NCBI GenBank assembly: GCA_029721435.1
Contig: CM056576.1
Location: 60,283,876 to 60,347,875 of the forward strand
Source of the DNA: Gymnothorax reevesii
Lineage: Eukaryota > Chordata > Actinopteri > Anguilliformes > Muraenidae
DNA length: 64,000 bases
Direction of reading: 5' to 3'
Shown here in pieces: positions 10,725 through 22,253 of the stretch; within the stretch, counting starts at the first letter, position 1, and every line of letters starts with the position of its first letter. Both the position numbers and the translations under genes were made by a program. The notes under the pieces were generated by a model. The model searched no databases. It had not been told where the DNA came from and saw only the letters and a list, made by a program, of their open reading frames with translations.

Positions 10725-11325
10725 TAACATGAAGCAAACCAAAGAACTGGTATTTCAAAAGAGACAGGTGGTCTTACAGGCCCTCATAAATGCAGTAAAA
10801 GCTGCAAGAAGATCTACAAAAGAGTAAATATGCCACTGAGCATCGTCAAGGCATTCATTAAAAATGTAAATAGTTTCTAACACTCAAACTAAGGTACAGG
10901 ATGGAAATTCATTTTACCCCCTGGGTTAGGGTAAGCAATCTTCAAGAATCAACGTGAAAGAAACACAAGCCTTTGTGGTAACTCAGGGTTACCAGGTTCT
11001 CAAAAAGCGACCACCAGTTTTTTTTAGAAGGATAGCAAGCAAAAAGCTTTTTCAAAACTAGGCAATTTTGGCAGAGACTGGGCAGTTGCTGAAGTTTTCA
11101 GCAGGATAATGACAAAAAGCACACTTCACAATTCATGAAAAGTTTGAGGACAATTCACAAAGACTATTTAATCCCAGACAGACTACAGTCTGCCAAAAAT
11201 CCATTGTGCTCACTTGAGGAGCACAGTTAATAAATACAAGCACCAGAATGTGGCTGATATTGAAAGATATTTACAGAGGAATGGTACAAAATCCTTCAGA
11301 AGGTGTGCCTAAACATTTTCAAAAT
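10725..11325 (+). mobile_element. highly degenerate Tc1-like transposase relic
   Basis: The plus strand begins MKQTKELVFQKRQVVLQAL, very like the start of a second relic at 20092 (MKKTKQLSFEKRQMVIH). It ends with NVADIERYLQRNGTKSFRRC, which fits the C-terminal helix of fish Tc1 transposases. Many stops and shifts lie between. No terminal repeats were located. Confidence 0.5.
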
Positions 11326-12619
11326 GTAATATTACATGAAAAGAATGCATGTTGTTGTCCTTGCCAGAGGTGGCTGTGTTCAGTACTCAACCAGGGGGCA
11401 CAAATAATAATAAACCCTTAATTTTTGTGAAAATTGCATCATATTAATTTTCATAAGTAAATCCATGACTTTGTTTGGTTCCTTTGGAATATTTGTATAA
11501 TAGACTATTTTCATATCTTGGCATTTTCAGTTTGTCTCCATGATGTATTATTTTTGTATAGTATGTTCAGTGCATTTTCAGTCAATAATTCTGGAGCCCT
11601 CTGCAAACAGAACCATTCCATTGTGATGTGGGCTTTGAGGTCTCACGCTGAAAATGTTGCCACTAAGCAGCAAAGTATTCAAACACCATCACACTGCCAC
11701 CACTTATTGGGTTGATCTGATGTTCTTATTGTTAATTGTGTAAGTTTTATGGCAGATGTGAAAGCATCTTTATCTACCATTCTTTTTTCAATACATCAGT
11801 TCACAGAATATTAATTATACCCAAAGGCATGGGGTGTCATCAAGGTGGTTTTTGGCAGATTTGAAACAAATCTTTGTGTTCCTTTAGTTCAGCAGTAGTT
11901 TCTGATTTATAGCTCTCCTGTGGATACCATTTTCCCCTTGTCTTATTAAAATGGTGAAATCATAAATCGAGAGCTGACTGCAATTAACAGTTATGTCCAA
12001 TATATAACATCTGCACATAACTGTTTATTGCAGTCAGCCCTCAAAATGCTAACCTTATCAGAGACAAGTGAGGCAAGTGTGACTTTGCAGATGAGCTGTT
12101 GATGTGCTCTTGGAGGAATTTGGGTTAGTCAGCCACTGCTGGGAAGATTTATCACCATTCCAGGTCGTCCCCCATTTGAAATTAATTGACTTCCTGCAGT
12201 TCTCTAGCGTCCCCAGGGCTCTAGACATGGCTTGTAATGTTTTTCAGACTAATACACAGATCAGAGAAGTCATTAAAACCACCCACCTATTGTTGTACAG
12301 GTCTCCCTCATGCCGCAAAAACAGGTCCATAAGACTAACATTCACTTGAATTCATGAACCCAGGGTTCCTCAGCACAATATTTTTAAGAAAGGGTGTTCT
12401 CTTACCCAGCTCATGCACATAATGTAAAAGAAAACAGGACTCAGTGGACCAAACAGGTCCAGTTTGCATGCTTACATGCTCATTCTTGGCACTTTCGGTG
12501 GTTGGCTGGAGTTTGAATGGCCACTCCGACTGGTCTGCAGCAATAAAGCACTTTATGCTGGAGCTGGTGCACTGTTCAGACTGTTTTGCCTGTTTAGCTA
12601 AGTTTACATTGCTGGAAGG
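11326..12619. other. no recognisable gene; possibly old Tc1 sequence
   Basis: No domain was found in any frame. The next segment resembles a Tc1 3' end, so part of this stretch may be its decayed interior. Confidence 0.35.
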
Positions 12620-12988
12620 ATTCTAATTAGGTGATAAAATTCATTATGGATGTGGTTATCAAGTTTGGCTGTGACTTTGATAATTTATCCAATTGTTATC
12701 AAATAACCAGGACAGCAATTACTTTTTCACACAGGGGAACCTTGGTTTTCCAAAATGATCATATAACGCAACTTTATGTTTGCTCAAGTTGCCTTTGTCT
12801 TGTCCCTTTCATGACCAAACCAGGAAAGCAACAAATGACTCAAACGTGCTTTAGAAAATGATGAGCTGGACATTAAATGGTTGAGTTTAATTTTGTTTTC
12901 AGCTGTAGAAATAATTAAGAACAACAAATGAGCAAAAATTTATTATGTTTTGGAGGGGGTAAATACTTTTTTGTAGAACAGTGCCAGA
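12620..12988. mobile_element. Tc1-type 3' end fragment
   Basis: The words caattactttttcacacagg (about 12715) and ggagggggtaaatacttttt (about 12952) followed by gtagaacagtgcc are typical of the 3' ends of Tc1-type elements of fish. The matching left end was not seen. Confidence 0.5.
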
Positions 12989-13105
12989 TACGCACATCCA
13001 TGATAAGTCATTTTGTGGACAAAGCAAACACACAGATAAACTAGAATATTCTAAGAGCTGTGAAAGGCAATGACACAGCTAATAGGCATACACAAGAGTC
13101 TATAC

Positions 13106-13108
<3 letters not shown>

Positions 13109-13145
<37 letters not shown>

Positions 13146-13168
13146 GGAGAGAGAGAGAGAGAGAGAGG
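13109..13168. repeat. GA microsatellite
   Basis: About 60 bp of (GA)n interrupted by gagcgagagaggg. The serine-leucine frame across it on the minus strand is an artefact of the repeat. Confidence 0.97.
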
Positions 13169-13358
13169 AGTGTTCATAACAACACAGTACAAAAAACAAA
13201 CACAAATTCTTGTTTGAGGTGAGGCTGCTGCTATGAGTTGCTATGCAACAGCTTCCGAGGGGGCTTTGCTGGAGCTGCAAAATTACCTTGGGTAATCAAG
13301 GGAAAAATTCAGATCTCTGAGTTCCATTATCACTCTGTGTTTTGGGTGCCTAACCTTA

Positions 13359-14957
13359 TACAAACCCCAATTCCAATGAAGTTGGGATGATGTGTGAAAT
13401 GTGAATAAAAATAGCATGCAATGATGTGGAAATCTCATAAACCCACATTTAATTCACAACAGAACATAGACAACTTATCTGATGTTGAAAGTGAGACATT
13501 TAACCATTTCATGAAAAATATTCATTTATTTTGAATTTGATGGCAGCAATAAATCTCAAAAAAGTTGGCACGGGGCCATGTTTACCATTGTGTAGCATTC
13601 CCCCTTCTTTTAACAACAATCTCTAAATGTCTGGGAAGTGAGGAGAGCAATTGCTGAAGTTTTGGATGAGCGATATTGTCCAATTCTTGTTTGATGCAGG
13701 ATCCTAGCTGCTAAACAGTCCGTGGTCTTCTAAACCAGGCTTTTCATGTAATGATGCACCATCTGTTTTCTATTGGTGAAAGGTCTGGACAGCAAGCAGA
13801 CCATTTCAGCACTCGTACTATTCTACAGCGAAGCCATGCTGTTGTGATGGATGCAGGGATGCAGTATGTGGGTTAGCATTGTCTTGCTGAAATATGCAAG
13901 GCCTTCCCTAAAAAAAGACGTTGATGGAAAACTTCTATATACTTTTCAGCATTTATAATGCCTATCCAGATGTGTAAGTTGCTCACGCCATAGGCACTAG
14001 TCGCGCTATAGGCACTACCTGATACCATGATCAGAGGTGCAAGCTTTTGAACTGAGCGCTGATAACGAGCTGGATAGTCCCTTCTCTTTAGCTCCTCTTT
14101 GGTTTCCAAAAAGAATTTCGAATTTTGATTCATCTGACTACAGGACAGTTTTCCAATTTGCCACGGTCCATTTTAAATGAGCTTTGGCCCAGAGCAGACG
14201 GCGCCATTTCTGAATTATGTTCACTTAAGGCTTTTCCTTTGCATGATACAGATTTAACTTGCATTTGTAGATCGCACGGCAAACTGTGTTCACAGACAAT
14301 GATTTCAGGATGAGTTCCTGAGCCATTGCAGTGAATTCCAGTGCAGAATTATGTCTGTTTTTAATGTAGTGCCACCTGAGGGCCCAAAGATCACGAGCAT
14401 CCAATATTGACCTTATCCCTTCTGCAGAGATTTCTCCAGATATTCAGAATGTTTTGATGACATGATGTGCTGTAGATGGTGGGTCTTTCAACGTCTTTGC
14501 AATTTTTCACTGAGGAACATTTTTCTTAAATTGTTTCACAATTTTTACGCTCAGTTTTTAGCAGATTGGTGAGCCTCCCCCCATCTTTACTTCTGAGAGA
14601 CTCTGCCTCTCTAAAATCCTCTTTTTATATCCAGTCATGTTACTGACCTGTTTCCAATTACCCTGATTAGTTGTAAAATGCTCCTCTAGCTGTTTTTTTA
14701 TTAGTACCTTTTACTTTTCCAGCCTTTTGTTGCCCCTGTCCCAACTTTTTTGAGATGTGTAGCTGCCATCAAATTCAAAATGAGCTTATTTTTTTGTGAA
14801 ATGGTAAAATGTCTCACATTCAACATCAGAAATGTTGTCTATGCTCTATTGTAAATAAAATGCGGGTATTGATGCGGGTGAGATTAGCAAATCATTGCAT
14901 TTTGTTTTTATTCACCTTTTACACAACGTCCCAACTTAATTGGAATTGGGGTTCATA
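13359..14957 (-). mobile_element. Tc1/mariner element, second family, minus strand
   Basis: The left end after TA (13359-13360) reads caaaccccaattccaatgaa. The right end, up to about 14957, is its inverse (ttaattggaattggggttca). The inverted ends extend for roughly 100 bp, including the aatcattgcattttgttttt segment. A decayed transposase is readable on the minus strand at 13873-14133 (GIINAEKYIEVFHQRLF, ALHISARQC). Length is about 1.6 kb. The same family is present as a fragment at 1-525. Confidence 0.9.
13873..14133 (-). pseudogene. Tc1-like transposase fragment
   Basis: This is an open stretch of 86 codons between the first and second catalytic acids. It has the family phrase SAYGVSNLHIWIGIINAEKY. 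Flanking frames are broken on both sides, so only a fragment remains. Confidence 0.75.
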
Positions 14958-14981
14958 AAACTTGTATCTTATCTCCAATGT

Positions 14982-16022
14982 TTAACCCTATCTGGACCTT
15001 TTTACGCCCCCCCCCCCCCCTCCTCCCCCGCTAACTCTCAAACAATATGGAGTATGACCACCAAATTTGCTGCCGATGATGTACACATAAAACTACATTA
15101 ATCACTACAATCACTACAAACTAATTTCTTCCAAATTTAGAGTATGCATCCCAATTTTTACACATAATGTGTCTTATAACATTTAAATGTTGACAAAGAT
15201 GTCTGCTGCCAAAGGCAATAGCAACAACGTCAAAATGACGTCATAAAATGATGTCAAAGATATGGCAAAATGGCTTGAATTTCTCATAACATGATAGTTA
15301 ACTGTAACTGCTAAATGACATGGCGTATGACCACCTAATTTGCAGGGGATGATGTACATGTAAAACTAAATCACTACAATCATTTTGGTATTATTATGAC
15401 CTATTATGACGTCATTATGACAACATTTGATTTTTATTGCCCAGACTGCTTTGTTTATTTTATCCCATTGTGCACCAGCTCCTAGAGGCCATAAAATACA
15501 CTAAATTCTATTTATGTTCCGCGCAATTAGTTTTTCATTTACTCAGAATGTTTTTCTTAAAAGTTCGGGTCAGGAAGAAAATAAAAATATATTATATAAT
15601 ACTAGAAAATAAAAAGAATCAATGAAATTTGAGGGAAAATGTACCTGAGTCAAAAATATAGTCCGCCATCTTGGCCCTTTAAATTAAATGACATCATCAC
15701 ATTAATTCTAAAGCTGGCATTAAATTATGTAAGATGTTATAAAAATAATGGAATAAGTTTATGTTACGAAGAAAATCTGGAAACTAAATTGAAACTGTAA
15801 TCGGAGATTTTTTGTCAGACATACCTCTTAGAAAACCTTTGCCATGGAAATGGCGAAGATGGTGGACTTGACTTATTGATGTAAAATTGTTCCCAGACAA
15901 GTTTTAGCAAAAGTCACCAAGTTTAGTGGTCCTAGCTCAAGCCGTTCAGAAATTATATGACATGAAAATTGGCGCGAGAAAAAAAAGCCCCCCCCCCCCC
16001 CTTCCGGGCTAGATAGGGTTAA
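14982..16022. mobile_element. TTAA-flanked non-autonomous element (piggyBac- or Kolobok-like)
   Basis: The unit lies between TTAA at 14982-14985 and TTAA at 16019-16022. Immediately inside are CCCTATCTGG on the left and the inverse of CCCTATCTAG on the right, about 9 of 10 matching. TTAA duplication with CCC termini is the habit of piggyBac and of some Kolobok elements. The 1.03-kb interior has no transposase. Long C runs lie just inside each end (about 15007-15020 and 15988-16001), both on the plus strand, so they are direct and not inverted. Confidence 0.7.
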
Positions 16023-16039
16023 GTTTCACACTGCAAACT

Positions 16040-16375
16040 GCAATACATGGCCAAAAGTATGTGCATACTTCTTAGTGTTAGACTCTTTTACATGGTTTAG
16101 AGAAGGCCCTTTTCTGGTACAGCATGACCATGGACAGAGCAGGAATAATATACTGCATGATAAGATGACTGCAAAAAAAGTATTCAGGCCAGGTCTATTC
16201 ATCCAACATACTTGCCCCAACTCACAAATGCTTTTCCGGCTGGTACGGAACCAAATCTCCACCGCTATCCACTAATATCCAGCGGAACACCTTCCAAGCA
16301 GAGTAAGGATCACTCAAATAACCAAGGAGGGACCAGCTCCATATAAGTGCCCATGATTTTGCTGTCCATATATTA
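16040..16375. mobile_element. fragment of Tc1-type element
   Basis: The word catggccaaaagtatgtg at about 16046 is a known type of Tc1 terminus in fish. The stretch at about 16322-16372 (gaccagctccatataagtgc) is a typical inner segment of the opposite end. The pieces are rearranged, so the element is a deletion derivative. Confidence 0.5.
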
Positions 16376-16439
16376 TTGCCTTGCAATGCTTCTCAGGCTT
16401 ATCTGTCAACCAAAGCCTTCAGTACCATCCAACTGCCTT

Positions 16440-16443
16440 ACCT
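16440..16443 (-). promoter_or_regulatory. adcy3: splice donor of adcy3 first coding exon
   Basis: On the minus strand the exon ends AGACAG and the intron starts GTAAGG. The frame would otherwise run only 11 more codons to a stop at 16406, which supports splicing here. Confidence 0.85.
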
Positions 16444-17110
16444 GTCTACACAAGAGTGCTCCATGCAGTTTTCCCTGCTGATCAACAGTAACACCCAGCA
16501 CCAGGGTAAATATGCCACAGGACAATGTGGAAAGGATGACTATAGGCTGGAGTCCAAGTGGCAGCATCAGGAAGAAGGAGAAGATGAAGAAAGCCTGCCA
16601 GCCAACTGTGTCACTAGCCTGGTGGAACTGAGAAAAGTTCAGGCCCTCGTAGCACAAGATCTGAGCCGTGATGAGTACCCAGACAATATAAGGCACTACT
16701 TTATGACTGACCTGGCCTGGCAGGTATCCAAAGCGGCACAATACATAGAGAACAATCTGAGCTGCCAGCCCCACAGCTCCGATTACCGTTGTGGCCAGCT
16801 TGTCATGTGTGTACACCACAGCACACATAATAATGACATAGCAGTCAAATAGTGCCGCAAACACTATTAGGACCAGCAGAGTGTCATGCCTTTGCCGCCT
16901 GAAGTACGTCTGGTAGAGTCTTTCTAGTGACTCAGGTGAAAAGGTGAGCCGTAGGAAACGTGGCAGATACGGGCAGTAGCGGGAAGTGTGCACCGTCATC
17001 TTCTGCGTGCGCTCATCAGCCCGTTCCTGCCCTGAGGACACGGTCACTGAGCAGTCTGCCGCATGCTCTGCGGAATATTCCAACTCGGAGCAAGCCTTGT
17101 TCTCAGGCAT
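16442..17110 (-). CDS. adcy3: adenylate cyclase type 3, first coding exon (partial gene)
   Basis: The enzyme makes cyclic AMP from ATP in the plasma or ciliary membrane and is the main cyclase of olfactory and primary cilia. This exon encodes the first 223 residues: the cytoplasmic N-terminus MPENKACSELEYSAEH, a basic stretch (about 45-75, RLYQTYFRRQRHD) and five hydrophobic spans of the first membrane domain (about 76-102, 105-128, 138-158, 169-193, 194-209). The start is the ATG at 17108-17110, which matches the mammalian protein start by style. At 16440-16441 the frame reaches a consensus donor (CAG then GTAAGG) in phase 0, so the catalytic domains lie in later exons. None was found in 1-16400, consistent with a large intron 1 full of transposons. 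Whether this is the a or b fish paralogue cannot be told. Confidence 0.93.
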
Positions 17111-17114
17111 TTCT

Positions 17115-17126
17115 CTATCCAACCAT
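17115..17126 (-). promoter_or_regulatory. minimal upstream ORF just before adcy3 start
   Basis: On the minus strand ATG GTT GGA TAG occupies 17126-17115 and ends 4 bases before the adcy3 ATG at 17110. If the 5' leader is continuous here, this three-codon frame could reduce or time initiation at the main start. This is seen in the sequence; its use is inferred. Confidence 0.4.
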
Positions 17127-19148
17127 CAATGTTCTTCCCCCTCAAAAAAGTGGAATTTTTTTTCCCATAAAAATTCTTGTAAAACTCTTCTTAAAAATCA
17201 TCCAAAATTTTCCTCTGTCTCTCTCTGAGAATACTTCAAAGTCCTCAGTTCAGCATCAGTCTTTCAATCCAAACGCGCAAAGCTTCTTTCACCAAGTTCA
17301 TCACATTTGCTTTGTAGTTTTTTCATGTTGAGACAGAAATTCACTCTAATGTCTCTGATAAAAGAGAAAAGAATAAAATTCAGAATTTGCCTAATCTTCA
17401 TGACATTTTAATACGTTTACAATAATCTAATCAGTGCATGAAATAATTCATAAAATGCTATAACACTCCTCGTATTTAAGTTGCAGAACTATGCCATTTT
17501 TGAGGTTCCAAAAGCGAATGCTAAGTGCGAGGAGATGTACTTTCACATTTTAGTAAGGACCTTATAAGCATAACATACAGACAGGCATTTAAAAATGTGC
17601 ACTGTCGCTAAAAGATAATTTAGGGAACATGAAGTCAATTTTCTCAATCGCACGTTTTTAAAGTTATAGCAGACATCCCGTGAAGTAAAGCAGCCAACGG
17701 CAGCAGTTATCAGTTCAGCATCTGTTTCCATGGAAAAATCTCAAACAAAGCAGCAAACATCAAGCACTAGAAATAGCGCACGCATGTAGTTTAAAATTCT
17801 GAGGACAACACAGTAATATCAATTTTAAATTAGGAAGAAAAACTTTATAAACTTACTTTAGTTTAAAACAGAAACGAAAAAGAAATTAAGACGTCAATGC
17901 AAGCAATATTAAGATGTTTTTACTTGTAGTGAATTGTTTTTCTTGTCCCTTTCCGTTGAGAGTGCCGACAAACTGTGGGCGAAACCCCCTAGACTTCTTG
18001 TTCCATTGTTGTTCGGTGAAATAAGTTCTACATTATCCAAACTATATCAAAATAGATAAATAGCCTAAATCTCAATGTTCGCTAAGTTGCCTTTAACCTC
18101 TGGTCCATAGCTCTCGCAATCTCGTCATAATTTGCGAATTTTACTCGCTTGCAGAGTTTTTCCCAACATACTGAAAACGCATAAATATGGTCCAGAAATC
18201 TGGTTGCATTGAGGCGTAATTGCAATCGCATAGTAATATGCAGTGATCGATGGCTTACGCGTTCAAATACCAAATTAAAACAAAAAGGGAGAGAGAGATT
18301 CTTAAAATTCGACCAAGGTTTTCACCCCGTCTAGTTTCACCAGTTGAAGGATCACTCTTCAGTTTCATCCTCAGATGCCGTCCAGATACGGCCAGGCGTA
18401 AAACATCCGCTTCAGCGAAGGTGGCTTCTGAAAAGACATCCAGCGTTCTCATTGCTCGCACTTGAGAGTTGCCGTTTGCAGTCTTTTGCCTCTGATGTCA
18501 GTGCAGATATTAGGCATCAATATAAACTGCGCCGGCGCCAAGCAATCTTGCCATCTGACATTTAACCACCACGGATTTCACATCTTTTGCCCACTGAACA
18601 AATAAAAATCCTATGACTGCTCGATTTCCTGATCTCCTTATGTGTCTAATATCATAATGGAAATTAATGAAAGGCAGATAACGGGCTCGATTTTTTCCTA
18701 TCATATGCGATATAAACTAGGCCCATCGCATCCTAACTCGCGATCTGTCAACGGGAGTGGTTCTTTGGAGGAGTATATTTTAAAATATGCGCGCGTATCG
18801 AGACAGCCGCGGATCGTGGTAGGGCTACCCTGTGCGGGGGTGCGAGGGTCTGATACAAGCTCAAGGCGCTCAGGACGCTCTCCGTTATTTTCAGACATTT
18901 ATAAAGCGTTTTAATTATCGCATGATATTATGTATTAAAAAAAACTTCTTTGGTGCATTTATGTGGTCTATAAAAGATCAAATGTGTGCAGGGTGTTCAC
19001 TAAGGCAACGACGGCCCTGCCTGAAATCGTGTACTTGTTTACATCCTGCACCAGTATACACTGGATACCTCATGCTACTCCATACCGTGGGCTCCAAAAT
19101 TACTGGCCCCCTGATGCCAATGCATAAATAATACTTTTTAAAAAATCA
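17127..19148. other. region upstream of adcy3, presumed 5' leader and promoter
   Basis: No protein or repeat was recognised. The first 200 bases on the minus strand are purine-rich and may be the untranslated leader. CpG-containing words cluster at about 18340-18860, with a TATAAAC word at 18521 on the plus strand followed by gccggcgcc. This could be a promoter, but its direction is unclear. Confidence 0.35.
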
Positions 19149-20008
19149 TACACTGAACAAAAATATAAACTACCAATGTCAAATATTGATGCCACATGGA
19201 GTTAACAAGTCTAAGTAAGCATATGCTGACTTTTACTTGCACAATCGAGATATTTCTCTTGATTTGTGTACCATTTTTAATCAATCTCTCTGTCAATGAG
19301 CATTTGCACAGTGATGCAGTGATTTCACTCAGTACATGGGTGTGGCATTTCCAGATGGTGATCAGACAGAATGAGCAGTACCCAGATACTCCTAATACTG
19401 GAGAGAATAATAGGCCACCCCAAAATGTCAAATTTTTTCTAAAGTCATCATGCCTCAGATGTCTCAGGTCATGCGGGAATGTGCCATTGGTATGCTGGAT
19501 GCAGGGATGTCCACCAGAGCGGTCTGCATGCAGTTCCTTGAAGCAGGGCACATTCCAGTTCAGGATTGGCCTGCGTATTCGCTGGACATGTCGCCCATAG
19601 AGCATCTTTGGGATGTTCTGGATCGACGAGTCTTCGACCGTGTACCAGTTCCGGAATAATGTGCACCAGCTCCATGTGGCCCTCTGGAAAGAATGGAATA
19701 ACATTCCACAGGCCATGATAGACAACCTGATCAACTCCATGCAAAGCAGATATGTTGCTCTGAGAGACGCAAATGGTGGACACACAAGATATTGAACATT
19801 CAATTTTTTCAACCTGACCCCCAACGTGTTCAAAGGATTGTCACTCCTTTGCAGATGCCAATATCAAGATATAATGGACGGTGATCTGAAGATTAGTCAT
19901 TTCCAAAAATGAAATTTGATTCGCTTCATATATTGCATATATATTAACCCTAATGTTAATAAAAACTCAAAAATTTGACATGGGGCGTTTATATTTTTGC
20001 TCAGTGTA
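19149..20008 (+). mobile_element. internally deleted Tc1-like element
   Basis: TA at 19149-19150 and 20007-20008 flank inverted termini cactgaacaaaaatataaac and its inverse (gtttatatttttgctcagtg), 19 of 20 matching. At 860 bp it is about half the length of an intact Tc1. The coding part retains the start of the helix-turn-helix region and the end of the catalytic domain; about 250 codons between them are gone. It could still move if a relative supplies transposase. Confidence 0.9.
19450..19659 (+). pseudogene. in-frame fusion of Tc1 transposase N- and C-terminal pieces
   Basis: The 69-codon frame begins with CAIGMLDAGMSTRAV, a helix of the DNA-binding domain. It passes directly into HIPVQDWPAYSLDMSPIEHLWDV, the end of the catalytic domain with its final Glu. 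Both Asp residues are deleted. A second frame at 19613-19795 continues the normal C-terminus (NNIPQAMIDNLINSM), so a frameshift lies near 19650. Confidence 0.8.
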
Positions 20009-20019
20009 AATTGAGCCAA

Positions 20020-20215
20020 TAATTCACTGATGGTTTAAATAGGGCATAAATTGTGGAAACACACAGGCAATATCCCTTTGTCATCCAGCACCATGAAGAA
20101 AACAAAACAACTATCGTTTGAAAAGCGGCAGATGGTCATACACTGTCGTAAGTCTGGTAATGTGTACATACTTAACGTTTTTCAAATATTACAGAAAAAA
20201 ACTCCATGCTCTTAT
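20020..20215 (+). mobile_element. Tc1-like transposase N-terminal fragment
   Basis: ATG at 20092 begins MKKTKQLSFEKRQMVIH, similar to the relic at 10729. Only about 30 codons of resemblance remain. It abuts the right end of the 19149-20008 element. Confidence 0.45.
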
Positions 20216-21229
20216 CTGTATTGACTTTTTAGCACACACTTGCAAGTGCACTGAAAACTTGTATAAATCTGGACTGGATCCAAATGCAGAGAAAAAGGAA
20301 TGAAGTTTATTACTTTCGAAGCAGTGCTTCAAAAGTCACTTTACAAAAATACAGCACATGGGAAACAAAGATTGCCAAATATAATAAGAATAAGGCATTT
20401 GTGGATTGACAATAGTCTGCTATATCAATAGTCCGCTATATCTGCCAGGGGCCCCGCAATCACCAGTCTGAGTAGGGAGACATGAAAATATTAAAAGCAC
20501 CTTTTTCTAAGATCAGCCCAAGAGCGCCAACTCACCATTTCCGAATCTCTTCATACTTTGTAATTATTGAGTTTGGGGCTGGAAATAGGGAGATCTGCCA
20601 TGCCCACTTTTCTGTGCCATATTGAGCGGTAAGAAATTTGACTACACCAAATTTCAACGTACATGGAGGTCTCAAGTTTTTTTTATCAATTATTCTTGGT
20701 ACTAGAGTTGGTGGACTGCAACTTGAAGTGAAAAAAATTCTGGAACCTCCATGTAGGTTGACACTAGTGCCTCCTTAAGTCATAAGCAATGCCATTTCCG
20801 ACACATGGAAATCAGGTCCTGGTTCCATCCTACAGAAAGGTCCCAAACAAATTAAAACTGTTTTCCAATCTATGCATGCCGAACATCAATCATCAGCAAT
20901 AGAAGTTTAGGGACCTTTGCGCAGGAAGAAGAATAAGGGACCAAAAGTGGGGTAGATGTGCGTGGTCACCCAACTGCAAGCTACGCCCACTAAAACCTTC
21001 ATGGCCCCCCAGGTAGACCTTCACCAGTATCTGCTTCATCCACATATGAACTTTCAATTTTGCCAATGAAAAGCTTCGGACCTTTTCATTCCATACAGAT
21101 ATTAACCCTTTTATTTGTCATATTTGAGTATTTAATCAGTAGCTGCACTGTTATAAACTGATCGTAAAATTACAATTAAAATGACTGGCAAAAATGGTGC
21201 CAGTTAATTCAACTGTAAAATCAAATCGG
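20216..21229. other. no gene; short inverted repeat at 20655-20763
   Basis: The words gtacatggaggt (about 20659) and acctccatgtaggt (about 20746) form the arms of a weak 100-bp hairpin, possibly a MITE. A short direct duplication (tagtctgctatatc, tagtccgctatatc) lies at about 20412-20445. No protein was seen. Confidence 0.4.
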
Positions 21230-21920
21230 ACTGGTAAATTTACATTTACCGTGGGTTTACAAGCAATTAACAACAATTTTACATGGCTGTGATGTGCATC
21301 TGCTGTGATTGTACTTGAATTCAACAGTAAAGTTACGCCAGGCCTGAATAGCAAGTGCCCTGTATTTACATGCATTTAACTGTGAAATTACGCTTGTGCG
21401 TGGTTTGCATTTACAGAAATTTTACGTGCAAATAACAGCAAATGTACTTCTGTCCATGACTTACATTTACTGTGATTTGATGCGCATTTCACTGTGAAAT
21501 TATGCCTGTGCGTGACTTGCATTTGCCGCACTTTTAGCAAAAATACAGCTGTCTGTGACTTGCATTTACCATTTTATGTGCATTTCACTGTGAAATTAAG
21601 CTTGTCCGTGATTTGCATCTACAGAAATTTCATGTGCAAGTAACAGCAAATTTACTTCTGTCTGTGACTTGCATTTACCGTGATTTAAAGCGCATTTCAC
21701 TGTGAAGTTACGCTTGGCCGTTATTTGCATTTATCATGAGTTCACGTGTAATTCACAGCAGATATATGCACCTCCGTGACTTGCATTCACCATTTACCGT
21801 TTATGTGCATTTCACTGAGAAATTGTGCTCAGCTGTGACCTTTATTTATCGGAAATTTACATGCAATTAACAACAAAGTTATATATGCCCGTGAATTGCA
21901 TTTACTGTGATTTCACATGT
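21230..21920. repeat. AT-rich tandem array, ~54-bp diverged units
   Basis: The word tgtgacttgcatttacc and variants recur at about 21511, 21556, 21607, 21661, 21716, 21773, 21830 and 21887, a spacing of 45-57 bp. Between them are gcatttcactgtgaaatta and related words. The units are strongly diverged, which points to an old array. It may have grown inside a MITE, since gtaaaatta-type ends are seen near 21165. Confidence 0.75.
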
Positions 21921-22253
21921 ATTTATTTTTATGAGGTGTTACTTTTTCTTCATTACCCTTTTAAGCAATATTGTCAAAAACAGGCATGCATACCAAGAAC
22001 AATTCCAGGGTCATATCCACATCATGCCATATGGGAAACACCTGAATAATAGAAGAGAAATTTAAACAGATGCACTAATAGCGGACGCTGGGTCAGACTA
22101 TATTCAGGGTGGCACAGGATTATTTAAACTAGGGACTTGGGGGACAGGGAGGTAAGTGAGTGTTACACATAGGGAAATGCAGACTGCCCTGATGGAAGCT
22201 GACGGCGTTATATGCACCATTGATGATATACCTTTAATCCAACAAAGCGTAGT

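Noticed and set aside
13041..13280. Ser/Leu-rich frame
   Set aside because: It is a translation of the GA microsatellite.
16376..16852. 158-codon plus-strand frame
   Set aside because: It is antisense of the adcy3 exon.
18082..18914. overlapping short frames upstream of adcy3
   Set aside because: No domain, no consistent splice signals, frames on both strands; treated as non-coding.
19138..19833. 231-codon minus-strand frame
   Set aside because: It is the antisense of the Tc1 deletion derivative at 19149-20008 and shows no domain of its own.
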